64,000 bases of DNA from Opitutus sp. (GCA_013821985.1 PNJQ01000007.1:1-64000); one strand, 5' to 3'. Counted from the first letter of the stretch, positions 1 through 9,869 are shown. Program-made: numbers and translations. Notes: a model not told the origin generated them from the sequence alone.

Positions 1-726
1 ACTGATCGCGGTGCGGCTGACATAGCGGGCGAGGTAACGCACCACACGCTCCCCCGAGCCGGCCGGCTGGGAATGCACGACCCACCGGCGCCGCCACGTT
101 CCGGCCGGCACCGCCGCGTGCAGCGCGGGCGCAGCGGCGCGCAACGCTTCCTCCAGCCGCCCGCGAAACACCGCCGCCAACTTCGCCGCCGGCAACAGCC
201 AATCGCGTTGCCGCGCGCTCACCCATTTGGTGCCGTCGAGACTGAGTCCGCCACCGGGCACGATATAATGCACATGCGGATGGCGCTGGAGTTGGCGTCC
301 CCAAGTGTGCAACACGCCGACGAAACCGAGTTCGCCCCCAAGTAAGCGCTGCTCGGCGGCGACTTGTTGCAGCGTGGCGGCACTCTCGCGGAAGAGCCGT
401 TCGTGCATCGCGGCCGGTTGCTGCGCGAAAAGGGCGCGCAACTCCTCCGGCACGGTGAACGTCACCAGGAAATACGGCACCGGCAGCAGCCGCGCCTCCT
501 GCTGCGCGGTCCACGCCGCGGTGCGTGCCCCGCCGCAGCGCGGACACGCGCGGTGGTGACAACTGTGATACGCGAAGTCGCTCTGCGCGCAATCCGTGCA
601 GCGATACACGTGCCCGCCCGCAGCAGGCGTGCGACAGCGCGCGATCGCGGCCAGAGCGCGGCGCGCGGGCGGCGCGCAACGCTCCGGCGCGCGTTGGCGC
701 GCGAGCCAATCGGCGAAAACCGACAC
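1..726 (-). CDS. IS91-family (Zn-ribbon/Y1-Y2 type) transposase, truncated at window start
   Basis: Minus-strand translation from GTG at 726: VSVFADWLARQRAPERC...CRTPAAGGHVYRCTDCAQSDFAYHSCHHRACPRCGG...PVPYFLVTFTVPEELRALF...LGFVGVLHTWGRQLQRHPHVHYIVPGGGLS...; Zn-finger CxxC/HxxC and HPHVHYIVPGG motif typical of IS91 transposases. Absent from ORF track because it runs off the edge. Confidence 0.88.
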   Translation of the reverse strand, partial: MSVFADWLARQRAPERCAPPARRALAAIARCRTPAAGGHVYRCTDCAQSDFAYHSCHHRACPRCGGARTAAWTAQQEARLLPVPYFLVTFTVPEELRALFAQQPAAMHERLFRESAATLQQVAAEQRLLGGELGFVGVLHTWGRQLQRHPHVHYIVPGGGLSLDGTKWVSARQRDWLLPAAKLAAVFRGRLEEALRAAAPALHAAVPAGTWRRRWVVHSQPAGSGERVVRYLARYVSRTAIS

Positions 727-732
727 GCGAGG

Positions 733-1695
733 TCAGCCGGTCTCGATCAGTCGCGCCACGGCCGCGCGCGCGTGACTCTCGTTGACCGCCGTCAGGTGGG
801 TGTAGATCAGCGTCGTCTCGAGTGAGGCGTGGCCCAAATACGCCGAGATCAGCCGAATCGACACGCCCTCCTCGAGCAGATGCGTCGCGTAGGAATGCCG
901 CAGCGTGTGGACGACTGTGCCCGCGGGCAGACGTGCCGCCGCCCGCGCCAAGCGCAGGCAATGTTGCACCGAGCCGACACCCATCGGCTCGACCGCGGCA
1001 CCGAGCTGCGCGAGTTGCTCCGGCTGTTCCCGCCAGCCGCGACCCACGCCGGGGAACACCCAGCGTGGATGCCGATGCGTCCGCCAGAACGCGCGCAGTT
1101 CCGCGCGCATCGCCTCCGGCAGCGGCACGTAGCGCTCCTTGTTGCCCTTCGCTTCGCGGATATGCACGCGGCCCGCTTCGCGCAGATCGCGCACCTCGAG
1201 GTTGACCGCTTCGCCGATGCGCAATCCGCACGCGTAGATCAACCGGAACAGCGTGCGGAAACGCGGCACGCGCACCGTCGCGAACAACCGTGCCACCTCC
1301 TCGCGCGTCAGCACCGTCGGCAGCTTTTGCGCCGAAGGCGAGCGGACCAAGTCGAACAGCTTCCAGTCGCGCCCGAGATGCAGCCCGTAAAATGCGCGCA
1401 TCGCCGCCACCGCCGTGCGCATCGACGAGGGCGAGTAATGATGCGCGTCCTTGAGCCGCAGCAAGTGGGCGCGCACCGCCGCTTCGTCGAGCGCGGACGG
1501 ATCGCCGCCATGGCGCGCCGCCAGCTTGCGCACGAAACGCAGATACTCCTCGCGCGTGGCATCGGCCAGCGAACGCAGCCGCATCGTCTCTTGAAAGCGC
1601 ACCAGCGACTCGCCGTCGGGCACGTGACTCTTCCTCGTGCCACGCCGCGTGGAACCGTGCGTGGACTCTTTCCCTGTCGTTTTTGATATAGGCAT
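733..1695 (-). CDS. Tyrosine recombinase/site-specific integrase (XerD-like), IS91-associated
   Basis: 320 aa with [15 protein letters not shown]...[15 protein letters not shown]...[15 protein letters not shown]-HxxR-Y catalytic signature; lies just upstream of the IS91 transposase on the same strand. Confidence 0.9.
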   Translation of the reverse strand: MPISKTTGKESTHGSTRRGTRKSHVPDGESLVRFQETMRLRSLADATREEYLRFVRKLAARHGGDPSALDEAAVRAHLLRLKDAHHYSPSSMRTAVAAMRAFYGLHLGRDWKLFDLVRSPSAQKLPTVLTREEVARLFATVRVPRFRTLFRLIYACGLRIGEAVNLEVRDLREAGRVHIREAKGNKERYVPLPEAMRAELRAFWRTHRHPRWVFPGVGRGWREQPEQLAQLGAAVEPMGVGSVQHCLRLARAAARLPAGTVVHTLRHSYATHLLEEGVSIRLISAYLGHASLETTLIYTHLTAVNESHARAAVARLIETG

Positions 1696-1813
1696 AGGCC
1701 TGCAGCCTTGCCTGCAATCTCACTCCCGCCCATCGTTCCGCCCGTGCCGCAAACCTCCCTCACCAAGCCCGCACCCCTGCGCCGCACAGCGGCTTGGTTC
1801 AACCAACTGCCAG

Positions 1814-1844
1814 AGCCAACAGGTGCTAGCGCACCTGTGGCTCA
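1814..1844. repeat. Inverted repeat GAGCCAaCAGGTGC-TAGC-GCACCTGTGGCTC
   Basis: 13-bp arms with one bulged base, upstream of the integrase gene; candidate IS91-type end or cassette hairpin. Confidence 0.5.
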
Positions 1845-1867
1845 TCGATGACGATGGGCGAAGAAAG

Positions 1868-2422
1868 ATGAAGACGCCTTCCCGAAAGATGCCGCCCTTG
1901 CCGGCGACTAAGAAACCGACGGCTTTGTCGTGGATCGTCACGGCGGTTATCCTCGCACCCCTCGCATGGTTTGCTTTCGCGAATCCGCCCGTCCGATGGA
2001 CCTTACTCGGCTGCGGTGCGCTCCTCGCGGTCCTCTCATTGTTTCATAGGCGTTGGTTGAAGCGCCTCAGAAAAGAAAGAAAGGAAGAATCCATCTGCAC
2101 TTTCTCGCGCGCCTTGCCCGCGAAAGACCACGACACATGGGTTGTCCGCGCAGCATACGAAGAGATTTCACACCATGCGGGAGCGCCCATCCGTCCGTCT
2201 GATGACGTCGTGAAGTTCTGGGGCATCGATGGCGATGATTTGGACGACGCGATCCTGCGCATTGCTCGTCGAGCCAGACGTTCTATGTCTGATGTTCAGA
2301 AGAATCCGTTGTGCGGAAGAGTGGTCACCGTCGCGGACGTGATTGCCTTCGTCGAGCACCAGCCCCGAGAGCCCATCCAGGGCATCACAGACAACTCCGG
2401 GGCTGCGCCCCTCCGTGTCTGA
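1868..2422 (+). CDS. Hypothetical protein with N-terminal transmembrane segments
   Basis: ATG at 1868 (MKTPSRKMPPLPATKKPTALSWIVTAVILAPLAWFAFANPPVRWTLLGCGALLAVLSLF...); purine-rich stretch GAAGAAAG immediately upstream. Confidence 0.55.
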   Translation: MKTPSRKMPPLPATKKPTALSWIVTAVILAPLAWFAFANPPVRWTLLGCGALLAVLSLFHRRWLKRLRKERKEESICTFSRALPAKDHDTWVVRAAYEEISHHAGAPIRPSDDVVKFWGIDGDDLDDAILRIARRARRSMSDVQKNPLCGRVVTVADVIAFVEHQPREPIQGITDNSGAAPLRV

Positions 2423-2445
2423 CTGCCGACGATGGGCAAACAAAG

Positions 2446-3006
2446 ATGAGTCTTCCCCGGTTCACGCCGCACCATGTTTCCGAGCACGACGGAAAGATCG
2501 AAATCGTGGGCTCAGCGTCGGCTGACAATTATCGCGGCCGGGTCTGGCTCGGCGAGAAGTGGATCGGCTATGTCGGCCGAGTTGGCGAAGCACCAATCGA
2601 AGGGCGCTGGTTTTCAGCCGGCAGTCAGTGGAAATTCGTGAGCGAAGACCGGCAGGCGTTGACCATTAAGAAAGAAGAAGCGCTGTGCCTATATGACGGC
2701 TACTGGGGAGAGCGTGCCTACATGGTGCTGGCACCCCTCACATGGACGAAGGAGGAGTTTGTGCCGACCAAGCAGTGGGATCACGAGCACTGCGGGATTT
2801 GCTGGTTCGCCATTGCACCGACTAGTTCTCCCACATTTTTCAGGAGCAGCGCGCGCGGCATCGTCTGCCCGGATTGTTATCAGAAGTATGTCACCACTCG
2901 TTCACTGGCCTTCATCGAAGAAGAGCCCATCCAACACCTGAGGGCAACCGGACAAGAAAAAAGTGAGGTTTCAGGCGGCGGCGCGGAGGTGGGCGGCGAG
3001 CGGTGA
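2446..3006 (+). CDS. Hypothetical protein with CxxC pairs (HEHCGICWF...VCPDCYQKY); C-terminus probably altered by IS110 remnant
   Basis: ATG at 2446 (MSLPRFTPHHVSEHDGKIEIVGSAS...); last residues (SGGGAEVGGER) are read from antisense of a transposase fragment. Confidence 0.5.
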   Translation: MSLPRFTPHHVSEHDGKIEIVGSASADNYRGRVWLGEKWIGYVGRVGEAPIEGRWFSAGSQWKFVSEDRQALTIKKEEALCLYDGYWGERAYMVLAPLTWTKEEFVPTKQWDHEHCGICWFAIAPTSSPTFFRSSARGIVCPDCYQKYVTTRSLAFIEEEPIQHLRATGQEKSEVSGGGAEVGGER

Positions 3007-3135
3007 TTTTCGTTGGGACAGCGCGGCGAGGTAGCGCGTTTCATCGTAGGGCACGCGGTCGTGCCAGCAGCGCCAGAGGATCCGCAGCCACTTGAAGGCG
3101 CGTGCACGCAGAACGCGAAACTGCGTTGAATGCCG
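2971..3135 (-). pseudogene. C-terminal remnant of IS110/IS1111-family transposase
   Basis: Minus-strand frame ...FRVLRARAFKWLRILWRCWHDRVPYDETRYLAALSQRKSPLAAHLRAAA*; resembles IS110-family C-terminus; no N-terminal domain present. Confidence 0.5.
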
Positions 3136-3159
3136 CCCGCCCAGCATCACACTCGAGCG

Positions 3160-3675
3160 ATGCCTCACCTCGCCTTCCTCGTCTTCTGCGTCGCAGTTTG
3201 CGTGAGCCGCGCCCAACCGACGGGCTATCAGACCGGCATGCCGTTTGGCCCGGTGGGGCCGAAGGAAGTGGCGCAGTTGGAGACGTTCGCGAACGCGCAG
3301 GGCACGGACTTGATGGGTGACTTGAAACTCGCTTACGAAAAGGACGAGGCGGCGCTCGGCCGCGTCTTCGCATTCTCGCTTAAATTCACCAAGCTCGACC
3401 GCCGCGCCAAGACTTACGGACAATTGATCTACAGCAGCTTTCTCAACCTCGGTGAAAGGTTCGGTCTGGAACGTTACACGCAGATCGTCGCCGCGCAGCC
3501 GAAGGATGTCCGCCAGCGCATCCGCGACTTCATCTACTTCGACGCGACGCTCGCCCCGGCGAACGAACGCGCGACGGTCGAGGCGGCCGCGCGGGCGGGC
3601 GCACCGACTCTGTTTCCAAGTGACTACGTCTTTGGCGCAGACAATCCGCTGTTCCGGTCGGGGAAGCGGAATTGA
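3160..3675 (+). CDS. Secreted hypothetical protein
   Basis: MPHLAFLVFCVAVCVSRAQPTGYQTGMPFGP... signal-peptide-like N-terminus; ORF open to 3675. Confidence 0.5.
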   Translation: MPHLAFLVFCVAVCVSRAQPTGYQTGMPFGPVGPKEVAQLETFANAQGTDLMGDLKLAYEKDEAALGRVFAFSLKFTKLDRRAKTYGQLIYSSFLNLGERFGLERYTQIVAAQPKDVRQRIRDFIYFDATLAPANERATVEAAARAGAPTLFPSDYVFGADNPLFRSGKRN

Positions 3676-4056
3676 AGGGCGGAGGTCGCGAGAACGCGGA
3701 CGAGAGCTTGGCCCGACCCGCGCCCGGAGGTCGCGGGCTACCGGCGCCGGCAGAGCGTCGCCCACCAGGTGGCGTCCGAGTCTGGGGTGAACGTCGCCGA
3801 ACGATCGGATTGAAACGCGGAGGTTGCCGAGCGCCCAGAGCCGGCACGGATCTTCTCTCCGCGCGCTCTGCGGTCTCTGCGTTAAAATCAGGGTCTCGTC
3901 TGAGCCACAGCGCAGCAGGCGTGCGGCTGCTCGTCCCGGAGGGCTTAATCATTCGTGTGTTTCGTGGGCCTCTGCCAGTGCCCCGTGTGGCCCAGCGAAG
4001 TTGCGCGCGCGCAGTTTCAGATTTCCGGAGCGCGCGTTTTCGGTTTCAACTCCCGC

Positions 4057-5379
4057 ATGTCACTTCCGGTCCGGCTGCTGGTCGCGGGAATTCTCCTGCT
4101 CGTGTTGCCCTTGGCCCAAGCGGCCGACGCGCCGCGCTGGTGGAAGGGCAACCTCCACACGCATACGCTCTGGTCGGACGGCGACGACTATCCGGAAATG
4201 GTCGTCGAGTGGTATAAGTCCAGCGGCTACCACTTTCTCGCGTTGTCCGATCACAACGTTCTGCTCGAAGGAACGAAATGGGTCGAGCTGCTCGGGCCGA
4301 CGCGGCGGGGCCCGCGCGTCGATTATCGCGCCGGCGGGATGGTGTTCGAGCGCTACCTCGCTCGCTTCGGCCGGCCGTGGGTGGAGACACGCGAAGTAGA
4401 AGGTCAGCCCGAAGTGCGGTTGAAGGCGCTCCATGAATTCCGTTCGATCTTCGAAGAGGCGGACAAATTTCTCCTCCTCCCGGCAGAGGAAATCACGGGG
4501 CGGTGGACGGACGATTCGGTCGCAGGCCAGCCACCGTTGTCCGGCCCGGTGCATCTCGGCGCGATCAATGTGCGCGAACCCATCGAACCGCGCACGGGCC
4601 GCGACGCGCTCTCAATCATGCAGGACGCGGTCAACGCCGTGCTCGCGCAACGCGAGCGCACGGGTCAGCCGATGTTCCCGCACCTCAACCACCCGAACTA
4701 CCGCTGGGGCGTGACGCCCGAGGAGTTGATGCGCGTGCAGGGCGAAAAATTCTTCGAAATCTATAATGGCCACTCCGGCGTCCGCAACGCGGGCGACGCG
4801 ACACATCTCAGCACCGAGAAAATGTGGGACGTTGTCCTCGCGCACCGCCTGACGGAGCTGAAGCTGGAACCGATGTTCGGCATCGCGACGGACGACGCGC
4901 ATCATTACCACACGATCCAGCTCGGCCAGGAAAACGCCGGTCGCGGCTGGGTGGTCGTGCGCGCGGCGTCCCTCACGCCGGAGGCCCTGATCGCCGCGAT
5001 GGAGGCGGGGGATTTCTACGCGAGCACCGGAGTTACGCTCGCGCAGGTGAGCCGCGAAGGCGCGACGCTCACGGTCGAAGTCCGCGCCGAGGCGGGCGTG
5101 GATTACACCATCCAATTCGTCGGCACGCCGCGGGATTTCGACCGCCGGTCGGAACTTATGCCGGCCGTTCCGGGGACTCGGCCGCATCGGCGCTACAGCG
5201 ACGAGGTCGGGCGTGTGCTGGCGGAGGTCAAAGGCGCGTTGGCCAGCTACACCTTGCGCGCGGGGGACCTTTACGTGCGCGCGAAGATTGTTTCCACGAA
5301 GCCAAAGCCGAATGCGAGTTCGCCCGACGAGGTCGAATGCGCGTGGACCCAGCCGCTTGTCGCGAGCGGTGGACCGTAG
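4057..5379 (+). CDS. PHP-domain metal-dependent hydrolase, secreted
   Basis: Signal peptide MSLPVRLLVAGILLLVLPLAQAA then WWKGNLHTHTLWSDGDDYPEMVVEWYKSSGYHFLALSDHN (PHP HxHxxxSDG) and TDDAHHYH. Confidence 0.85.
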   Translation: MSLPVRLLVAGILLLVLPLAQAADAPRWWKGNLHTHTLWSDGDDYPEMVVEWYKSSGYHFLALSDHNVLLEGTKWVELLGPTRRGPRVDYRAGGMVFERYLARFGRPWVETREVEGQPEVRLKALHEFRSIFEEADKFLLLPAEEITGRWTDDSVAGQPPLSGPVHLGAINVREPIEPRTGRDALSIMQDAVNAVLAQRERTGQPMFPHLNHPNYRWGVTPEELMRVQGEKFFEIYNGHSGVRNAGDATHLSTEKMWDVVLAHRLTELKLEPMFGIATDDAHHYHTIQLGQENAGRGWVVVRAASLTPEALIAAMEAGDFYASTGVTLAQVSREGATLTVEVRAEAGVDYTIQFVGTPRDFDRRSELMPAVPGTRPHRRYSDEVGRVLAEVKGALASYTLRAGDLYVRAKIVSTKPKPNASSPDEVECAWTQPLVASGGP

Positions 5380-5419
5380 GCGGCCGAGCTCGCTCTTGGC
5401 CGTTCGCAAATTCCACACC

Positions 5420-5516
5420 GCTGGCCATGAAAAATACGCAAAGCACAAAAAGGGGCCAGGTCGGTGCTTCCGAGTCTGGCTGACCTTTTTGTGCTTCTCG
5501 TATTTCGGTGGCCAGC
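5420..5516. repeat. Long imperfect inverted repeat between convergent genes
   Basis: GCTGGCCATGAAAAATACGCAAAGCACAAAAAGG ... CCTTTTTGTGCTTCTCGTATTTCGGTGGCCAGC; about 33-bp arms. Confidence 0.8.
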
Positions 5517-5544
5517 GAGTGCGGCCGGGAATCCCAATCCTGAC

Positions 5545-5805
5545 TTAATGCATCCGGCGACGGCGGCCAAAGATCACGCGATAAAGGAGGAGCAGGATGA
5601 TGGCGCCGCCGACGGAGGCGAGAAAGCCGACGGGTTCGCCTTCGTTATACCAACCCATCGCACGACCGGCGTAGCCGGCGAGCCAGGCACCGGCGATGCC
5701 GAGAAGGATGGTGACAATCATGCCGCCGGGGTCGTCACCGGGCATGAGGAACTTGGCGATAATACCGACCACGAGGCCGATGAGGATCATTGCGAGGATA
5801 GACAT
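5545..5805 (-). CDS. GlsB/YeaQ/YmgE family membrane protein
   Basis: MSILAMILIGLVVGIIAKFLMPGDDPGGMIVTILLGIAGAWLAGYAG...; diagnostic GxxxxxLxPGxDPGG...TxxLGIxGA. Confidence 0.9.
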   Translation of the reverse strand: MSILAMILIGLVVGIIAKFLMPGDDPGGMIVTILLGIAGAWLAGYAGRAMGWYNEGEPVGFLASVGGAIILLLLYRVIFGRRRRMH

Positions 5806-6055
5806 GTGAGTTCTGGGTTGAAGTTAGCCGATTTCGACCCGGCGTCCCTCGCCCAGGTGCCGCCGTCCGACCGACTGAAACACCCGCGCTGGCGGGTCCG
5901 GTAACTCCCCAAGGACTCACTCCGTGCGCTGCGGGGAGTGGGGCCGCGCACGACGCATCACACGGCTGCCGGCGGGCCGAACCCGAGGAGATTTGGTCGT
6001 CCGCGACCCTCCGCATCTGCGGCAAAAGTGTCCGGCGTCCGACAGTGCTCGCGCG

Positions 6056-9000
6056 TCAACTCGCGACCGGCGGTTCGGGGTGGATCGCGCGGGCGATGGC
6101 GCGGGCGAGTTCCTCGTTGGTGAACGGCTTGGAGAGCAGCGCGACGTGGCCGATCTGCGCGAGTTTTTCCGGCGAGATGCGGGAAAAATAGCCGGACATG
6201 ATCACGACCGGCAGTTGGGGCGCGAAGGTGCGGACCTCGGCGGCGAGTTCGATGCCTTTCATCACCGGCATGGTCTGGTCGGTGAGGAGGAGACGATAGT
6301 CCGCGGCGTTGCGCCGGATGACTTCGAGGCACTGCGTCGGCGAATCGAATGACGCGACACGGTAGCCGCTTTTCTCGAGCGCCATCTGGGCGAAGCTGCG
6401 CACGATATCCTCGTCATCGACCACCGCGATGAGCTCGCCGTTGCCGCGCGGATAGGGATCGGAGTTGGTCGGCGTCTCGCTCATCGCGGCGGTCGCGATC
6501 GGCAAAAGCAGCGTAAAGGTCGCGCCGGAGCCCGGCGCGCTCTCGACGGCGATGGCGCCGCGATGCGCCTGCACAATGCCGTGCACGACGGAGAGGCCGA
6601 GGCCCGTGCCTTGACCGACTTCCTTCGTGGTGAAGAACGGATCGAAGATGCGTTTGCGCGTCTCCTCGTCCATGCCATGGCCGGTGTCGGAAAAATCGAG
6701 GCGCGCGTAGGGGCCGACCGTGACGTGGTTGAGCGCTGAGGCGGTTTCCTCGTCCACTTCGACTTGGCGGAGCGTGATGCGGATGGTGCCGCCCGTCGCG
6801 CGCATGGCGTGCGCGGCGTTCGAGCCGAGGTTGAGCAACACCTGGTGAATTTGCGTGGCGTCCGCCTGCACGCGCCCGCACTCGGCGGAGGTATCGACCT
6901 CGATGCGAATGGTGGCGGGCACGGTGGCGCGGAGAAAGCGACGGGCGTCGTCGATGACTTGCGCGAGGTTGACGGGGACTTTCTCGCTGTCGGCCTGACG
7001 GGAGAACGTGAGGATTTGATCGACGAGTTCGCGGGCGCGGAGCGAGGCCTCGCGCGCGGCGCCGAGGTAATTGCGCGCCGGGTCGGTTTCGACGATGGTG
7101 TCGAGCGCGAGGTCCTGATAGCCGAGGATGCCGGTGAGGAGATTGTTGAAGTCGTGCGCGATGCCGCCGGCGAGCGTGCCGAGCGTTTCCATTTTCTGCG
7201 CCTGAAAGAGCTGCCCTTCGAGGTGGCGGCGCATTTCCTCGGCGTCGCGGCGGCCGGTGATGTCCTGGAAGGCGCCGTAAACGCGCGAGGCACGGCCGTC
7301 CTTCAATTGCGCGCGGCCGAGCACGCGCACCCAGAGCGGATGGCCGCGGCCGGTGGTGAAGGGGAGCTCGAGATCGAAGCCGGTGCCGGAACGCACGGCA
7401 TGTTCCATCGCCTCGGTGAGCGTGCGGCGCGCCTCGGGCGGATAGAAATTGAGCGATTTCTCGAGCGTCGGCTCATAGCCGAGTTCGACTTCGTGGATGC
7501 GGAACATCTCGGGCGACCACGTGAGCCGCGCGGTGTTGAGGTCCCATTCCCACGCACCGATCTGGGCGAGGCGGCTGAGCTGCAGCGACATCTCCTCGCC
7601 GTGGCGCAGGCGTTCCTCGAGCTCCTTGCGCGGCGTGATGTCGGTTTGCGTGCCGACCATGCGGAGCGGACTGCCCGCGGCGTTGCGCGCGACGACCTTG
7701 CCGCGGCCGAGAATCCAGACCCAGCGTCCGTCCGCGTGGCGCAGGCGATACTCGCCCTGATAGACGGGCGTGCGGCCCGCGAGATGATCCTCGATGGCCT
7801 GCTCGACGGCGGGAATGTCGTCGGGGTGGCCGAGTTCGCGCCAGATTTGCTGCTCCGGCATTTCAGAGACGTCGCGCCCGATCATCTCGGCGTGGCGGTC
7901 GTCGCGATAGATTTTCCCGGTGACGAGGTCCCAGTCGAAGACGCCGGCGTGCGTGCCCGAAAGGGCGAGGCGCCAGCGTTCCTCGGTGATGCGAAGTTCT
8001 TCGCGCAGTTCGGTCGCCTCGGTAATATCGCGATCGAGGCCGACGATGCGGACCGGCGTGCCGTTGCGGTCGCGTTGGAGAATGCCGAGCGCCTCGAGGT
8101 GGCGGAGCGAGCCGTCGGGCCGGCGGATGCGGAACGTGCTTTGGTAGATCGCGGTTTTGCCGGCGACAGCGTCGTTGATGCGCTCGTCGTCGCGCGCCGC
8201 GTCCTCGGGGACGACGAGCGCGTGCCATTGCTCCGCTTCGCCGGTGAACTGGGCGCGCTCGATCCCGTAGAGCTCGAGCATCCGGTCGTCCCAGATCATC
8301 CGGCGCGAGGTCAGATCCATTTCCCAGATGCCGTAGCCGGTGGCCTTGATGGCAAGTTGGAGACGGTCGTTGAGCGAGGCGAGTTCGCGCGCGCGGGCGT
8401 GCGGCTCGGTGACGTCGCGATCGAGGCCGACGATGCGCACGACGCTGCCGCTGGCGTCGCGCCGCATGACGCCGTGACTGTGAATGTGGCGTTCGGTGCC
8501 GTCCGGCAGGACGATGCGGAACTGGTTTTCAAAATCCTCGGAGGAGGAAATCGCGTGCGCGATTTCCGCCTGCACCTGGTCGCGGTCGGCGGGGTGCAGG
8601 CGGCTGAGCCAGGTGCCGGTGTCGCCGTCGAATTCGTCGGGCGCGTAGCCGTAGAGCGAGCACTGGCGGCGGTCCCACAGCACGCGGTGGCCGGCGAGGT
8701 CCCAATCCCATACGCCGAACCCGCCGGCGCGCAGCGCGAGATCGAGTCGTTCCGTGGTCTTCTGCAGCTCGCGCGTGCGTTCGCTGATCAGCACTTCGAG
8801 GTTGGCGGCCTGTTGTTGCAGAGGCGCGAGCAGCAGGTCGCGCGAGCCTTCCGCATCGCGCCGCCGCTGGTCGAGATGATCGATGCGCCGCAGGGCAAAG
8901 GTGAGCAGCCCGAACACCGCGACGCTGTAGAGCATTGCCATGAGCACGCCGGTGTCGTGCAACGCCGGCGCCAGCGGCAAAAACCACCAGACTTCGAGCA

Positions 9001-9718
9001 GATAAAGGGCGAGCGGAACGAACAGCCCGATGCCCATCAGGCTCATCGCGAGATAGCCGAGCGGATGCCGGCGCGAAAATACCGCGATGAAATTCTGGTC
9101 GAGCCGCGCGCACACCAGCCCGCTGCCCAGCGCGAGGAACGCCGCCGTGCTCATCACCGCCATGCGGTTGACCTCCGGAGCGCGATACACGAGCCAGCCG
9201 AGCAACGTCAGCACGGCGAAGCTGAGGACGGACAAGCCGAGCCAATTCGACAACCCGAACCAATGCCGCCGTTCGTGTGCCAGCGACAACAGCGCCAGCG
9301 CGGTGAGGATGAAGGGCAGCACGGTGTTGACCGGCAGGCGGGCGTGGGCCTGCGCCGCGCCCCGCTGGAGCGGCCCGGCGATCCAACCCAAATCAATGTG
9401 AAAGCTCAGTTGCAGCCACGCCGCGACGGACGACACGAGCACCGCGCCCGCGAGCAGTTGCGCAATCCACCACGCCGCCGAGCGCCCGGGCCGCTGGAGC
9501 AGCAGGAGCGCCGTCGAGCAGAGAATGAAACCCGCCGCGGAATTCGGCGCCACGCGCCCCCACGAGGAATGCAGACTGCGCCACGAGTCGATCCCCAGCG
9601 CCCATCCGACCAGCGCCACGACCCCGAGAATCAGCGCGCTCCAGGCAGCGAGGCGGGCGAGGCGGCGAAGCGAAAGGTCGGTGAGCACGGAGAAAGAGCG
9701 TTCAAAATGCCGGGGCAC
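6056..9718 (-). CDS. Multi-PAS hybrid sensor histidine kinase with C-terminal receiver domain
   Basis: Multi-TM N-terminus, repeated PAS/PAC modules (FRIVLPDGTERHIHSHGV..., FRIRRPDGSLRHLEALG..., YRLRHADGRWVWILGRG...), HisKA GTLAGGIAHDFNNLLTGILGY, HATPase GTGLGLSVVHGI, REC VVDDEDIVR...LLTDQTMPVMKG. Start (GTG 9718) uncertain; track ORF reaches 10186 over tonB. Confidence 0.9.
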   Translation of the reverse strand: MPRHFERSFSVLTDLSLRRLARLAAWSALILGVVALVGWALGIDSWRSLHSSWGRVAPNSAAGFILCSTALLLLQRPGRSAAWWIAQLLAGAVLVSSVAAWLQLSFHIDLGWIAGPLQRGAAQAHARLPVNTVLPFILTALALLSLAHERRHWFGLSNWLGLSVLSFAVLTLLGWLVYRAPEVNRMAVMSTAAFLALGSGLVCARLDQNFIAVFSRRHPLGYLAMSLMGIGLFVPLALYLLEVWWFLPLAPALHDTGVLMAMLYSVAVFGLLTFALRRIDHLDQRRRDAEGSRDLLLAPLQQQAANLEVLISERTRELQKTTERLDLALRAGGFGVWDWDLAGHRVLWDRRQCSLYGYAPDEFDGDTGTWLSRLHPADRDQVQAEIAHAISSSEDFENQFRIVLPDGTERHIHSHGVMRRDASGSVVRIVGLDRDVTEPHARARELASLNDRLQLAIKATGYGIWEMDLTSRRMIWDDRMLELYGIERAQFTGEAEQWHALVVPEDAARDDERINDAVAGKTAIYQSTFRIRRPDGSLRHLEALGILQRDRNGTPVRIVGLDRDITEATELREELRITEERWRLALSGTHAGVFDWDLVTGKIYRDDRHAEMIGRDVSEMPEQQIWRELGHPDDIPAVEQAIEDHLAGRTPVYQGEYRLRHADGRWVWILGRGKVVARNAAGSPLRMVGTQTDITPRKELEERLRHGEEMSLQLSRLAQIGAWEWDLNTARLTWSPEMFRIHEVELGYEPTLEKSLNFYPPEARRTLTEAMEHAVRSGTGFDLELPFTTGRGHPLWVRVLGRAQLKDGRASRVYGAFQDITGRRDAEEMRRHLEGQLFQAQKMETLGTLAGGIAHDFNNLLTGILGYQDLALDTIVETDPARNYLGAAREASLRARELVDQILTFSRQADSEKVPVNLAQVIDDARRFLRATVPATIRIEVDTSAECGRVQADATQIHQVLLNLGSNAAHAMRATGGTIRITLRQVEVDEETASALNHVTVGPYARLDFSDTGHGMDEETRKRIFDPFFTTKEVGQGTGLGLSVVHGIVQAHRGAIAVESAPGSGATFTLLLPIATAAMSETPTNSDPYPRGNGELIAVVDDEDIVRSFAQMALEKSGYRVASFDSPTQCLEVIRRNAADYRLLLTDQTMPVMKGIELAAEVRTFAPQLPVVIMSGYFSRISPEKLAQIGHVALLSKPFTNEELARAIARAIHPEPPVAS

Positions 9719-9869
9719 CAGACCGCCGCAATACTTATGGCGCCGCGATGGTCCTAAAGCCGCGGCGAAGCCGGCCGATGGGAGGTGAACCGCGGTTTCT
9801 GTTTCCCCGCTGGCTTGGGAGCTTTCCGCTAAAGCTGCGGGCGCGCCCGCCGATTTAACCCCCGCAGTC

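Noticed and set aside
733-1695. Integron integrase (IntI) with a cassette array
   Set aside because: The recombinase lacks the recognisable IntI-specific insert and is immediately followed by an IS91 transposase; no canonical attC core sites seen.
3672-4217. ORFs between the secreted hypothetical and PHP genes
   Set aside because: Arg-rich, overlapping in several frames, with repeat-like intergenic words; no motif support.
6764-9757. 997-aa plus-strand ORF opposite the histidine kinase
   Set aside because: Shadow ORF from high-GC codon bias; the minus strand encodes clear PAS/HisKA/HATPase/REC motifs and this frame has none.
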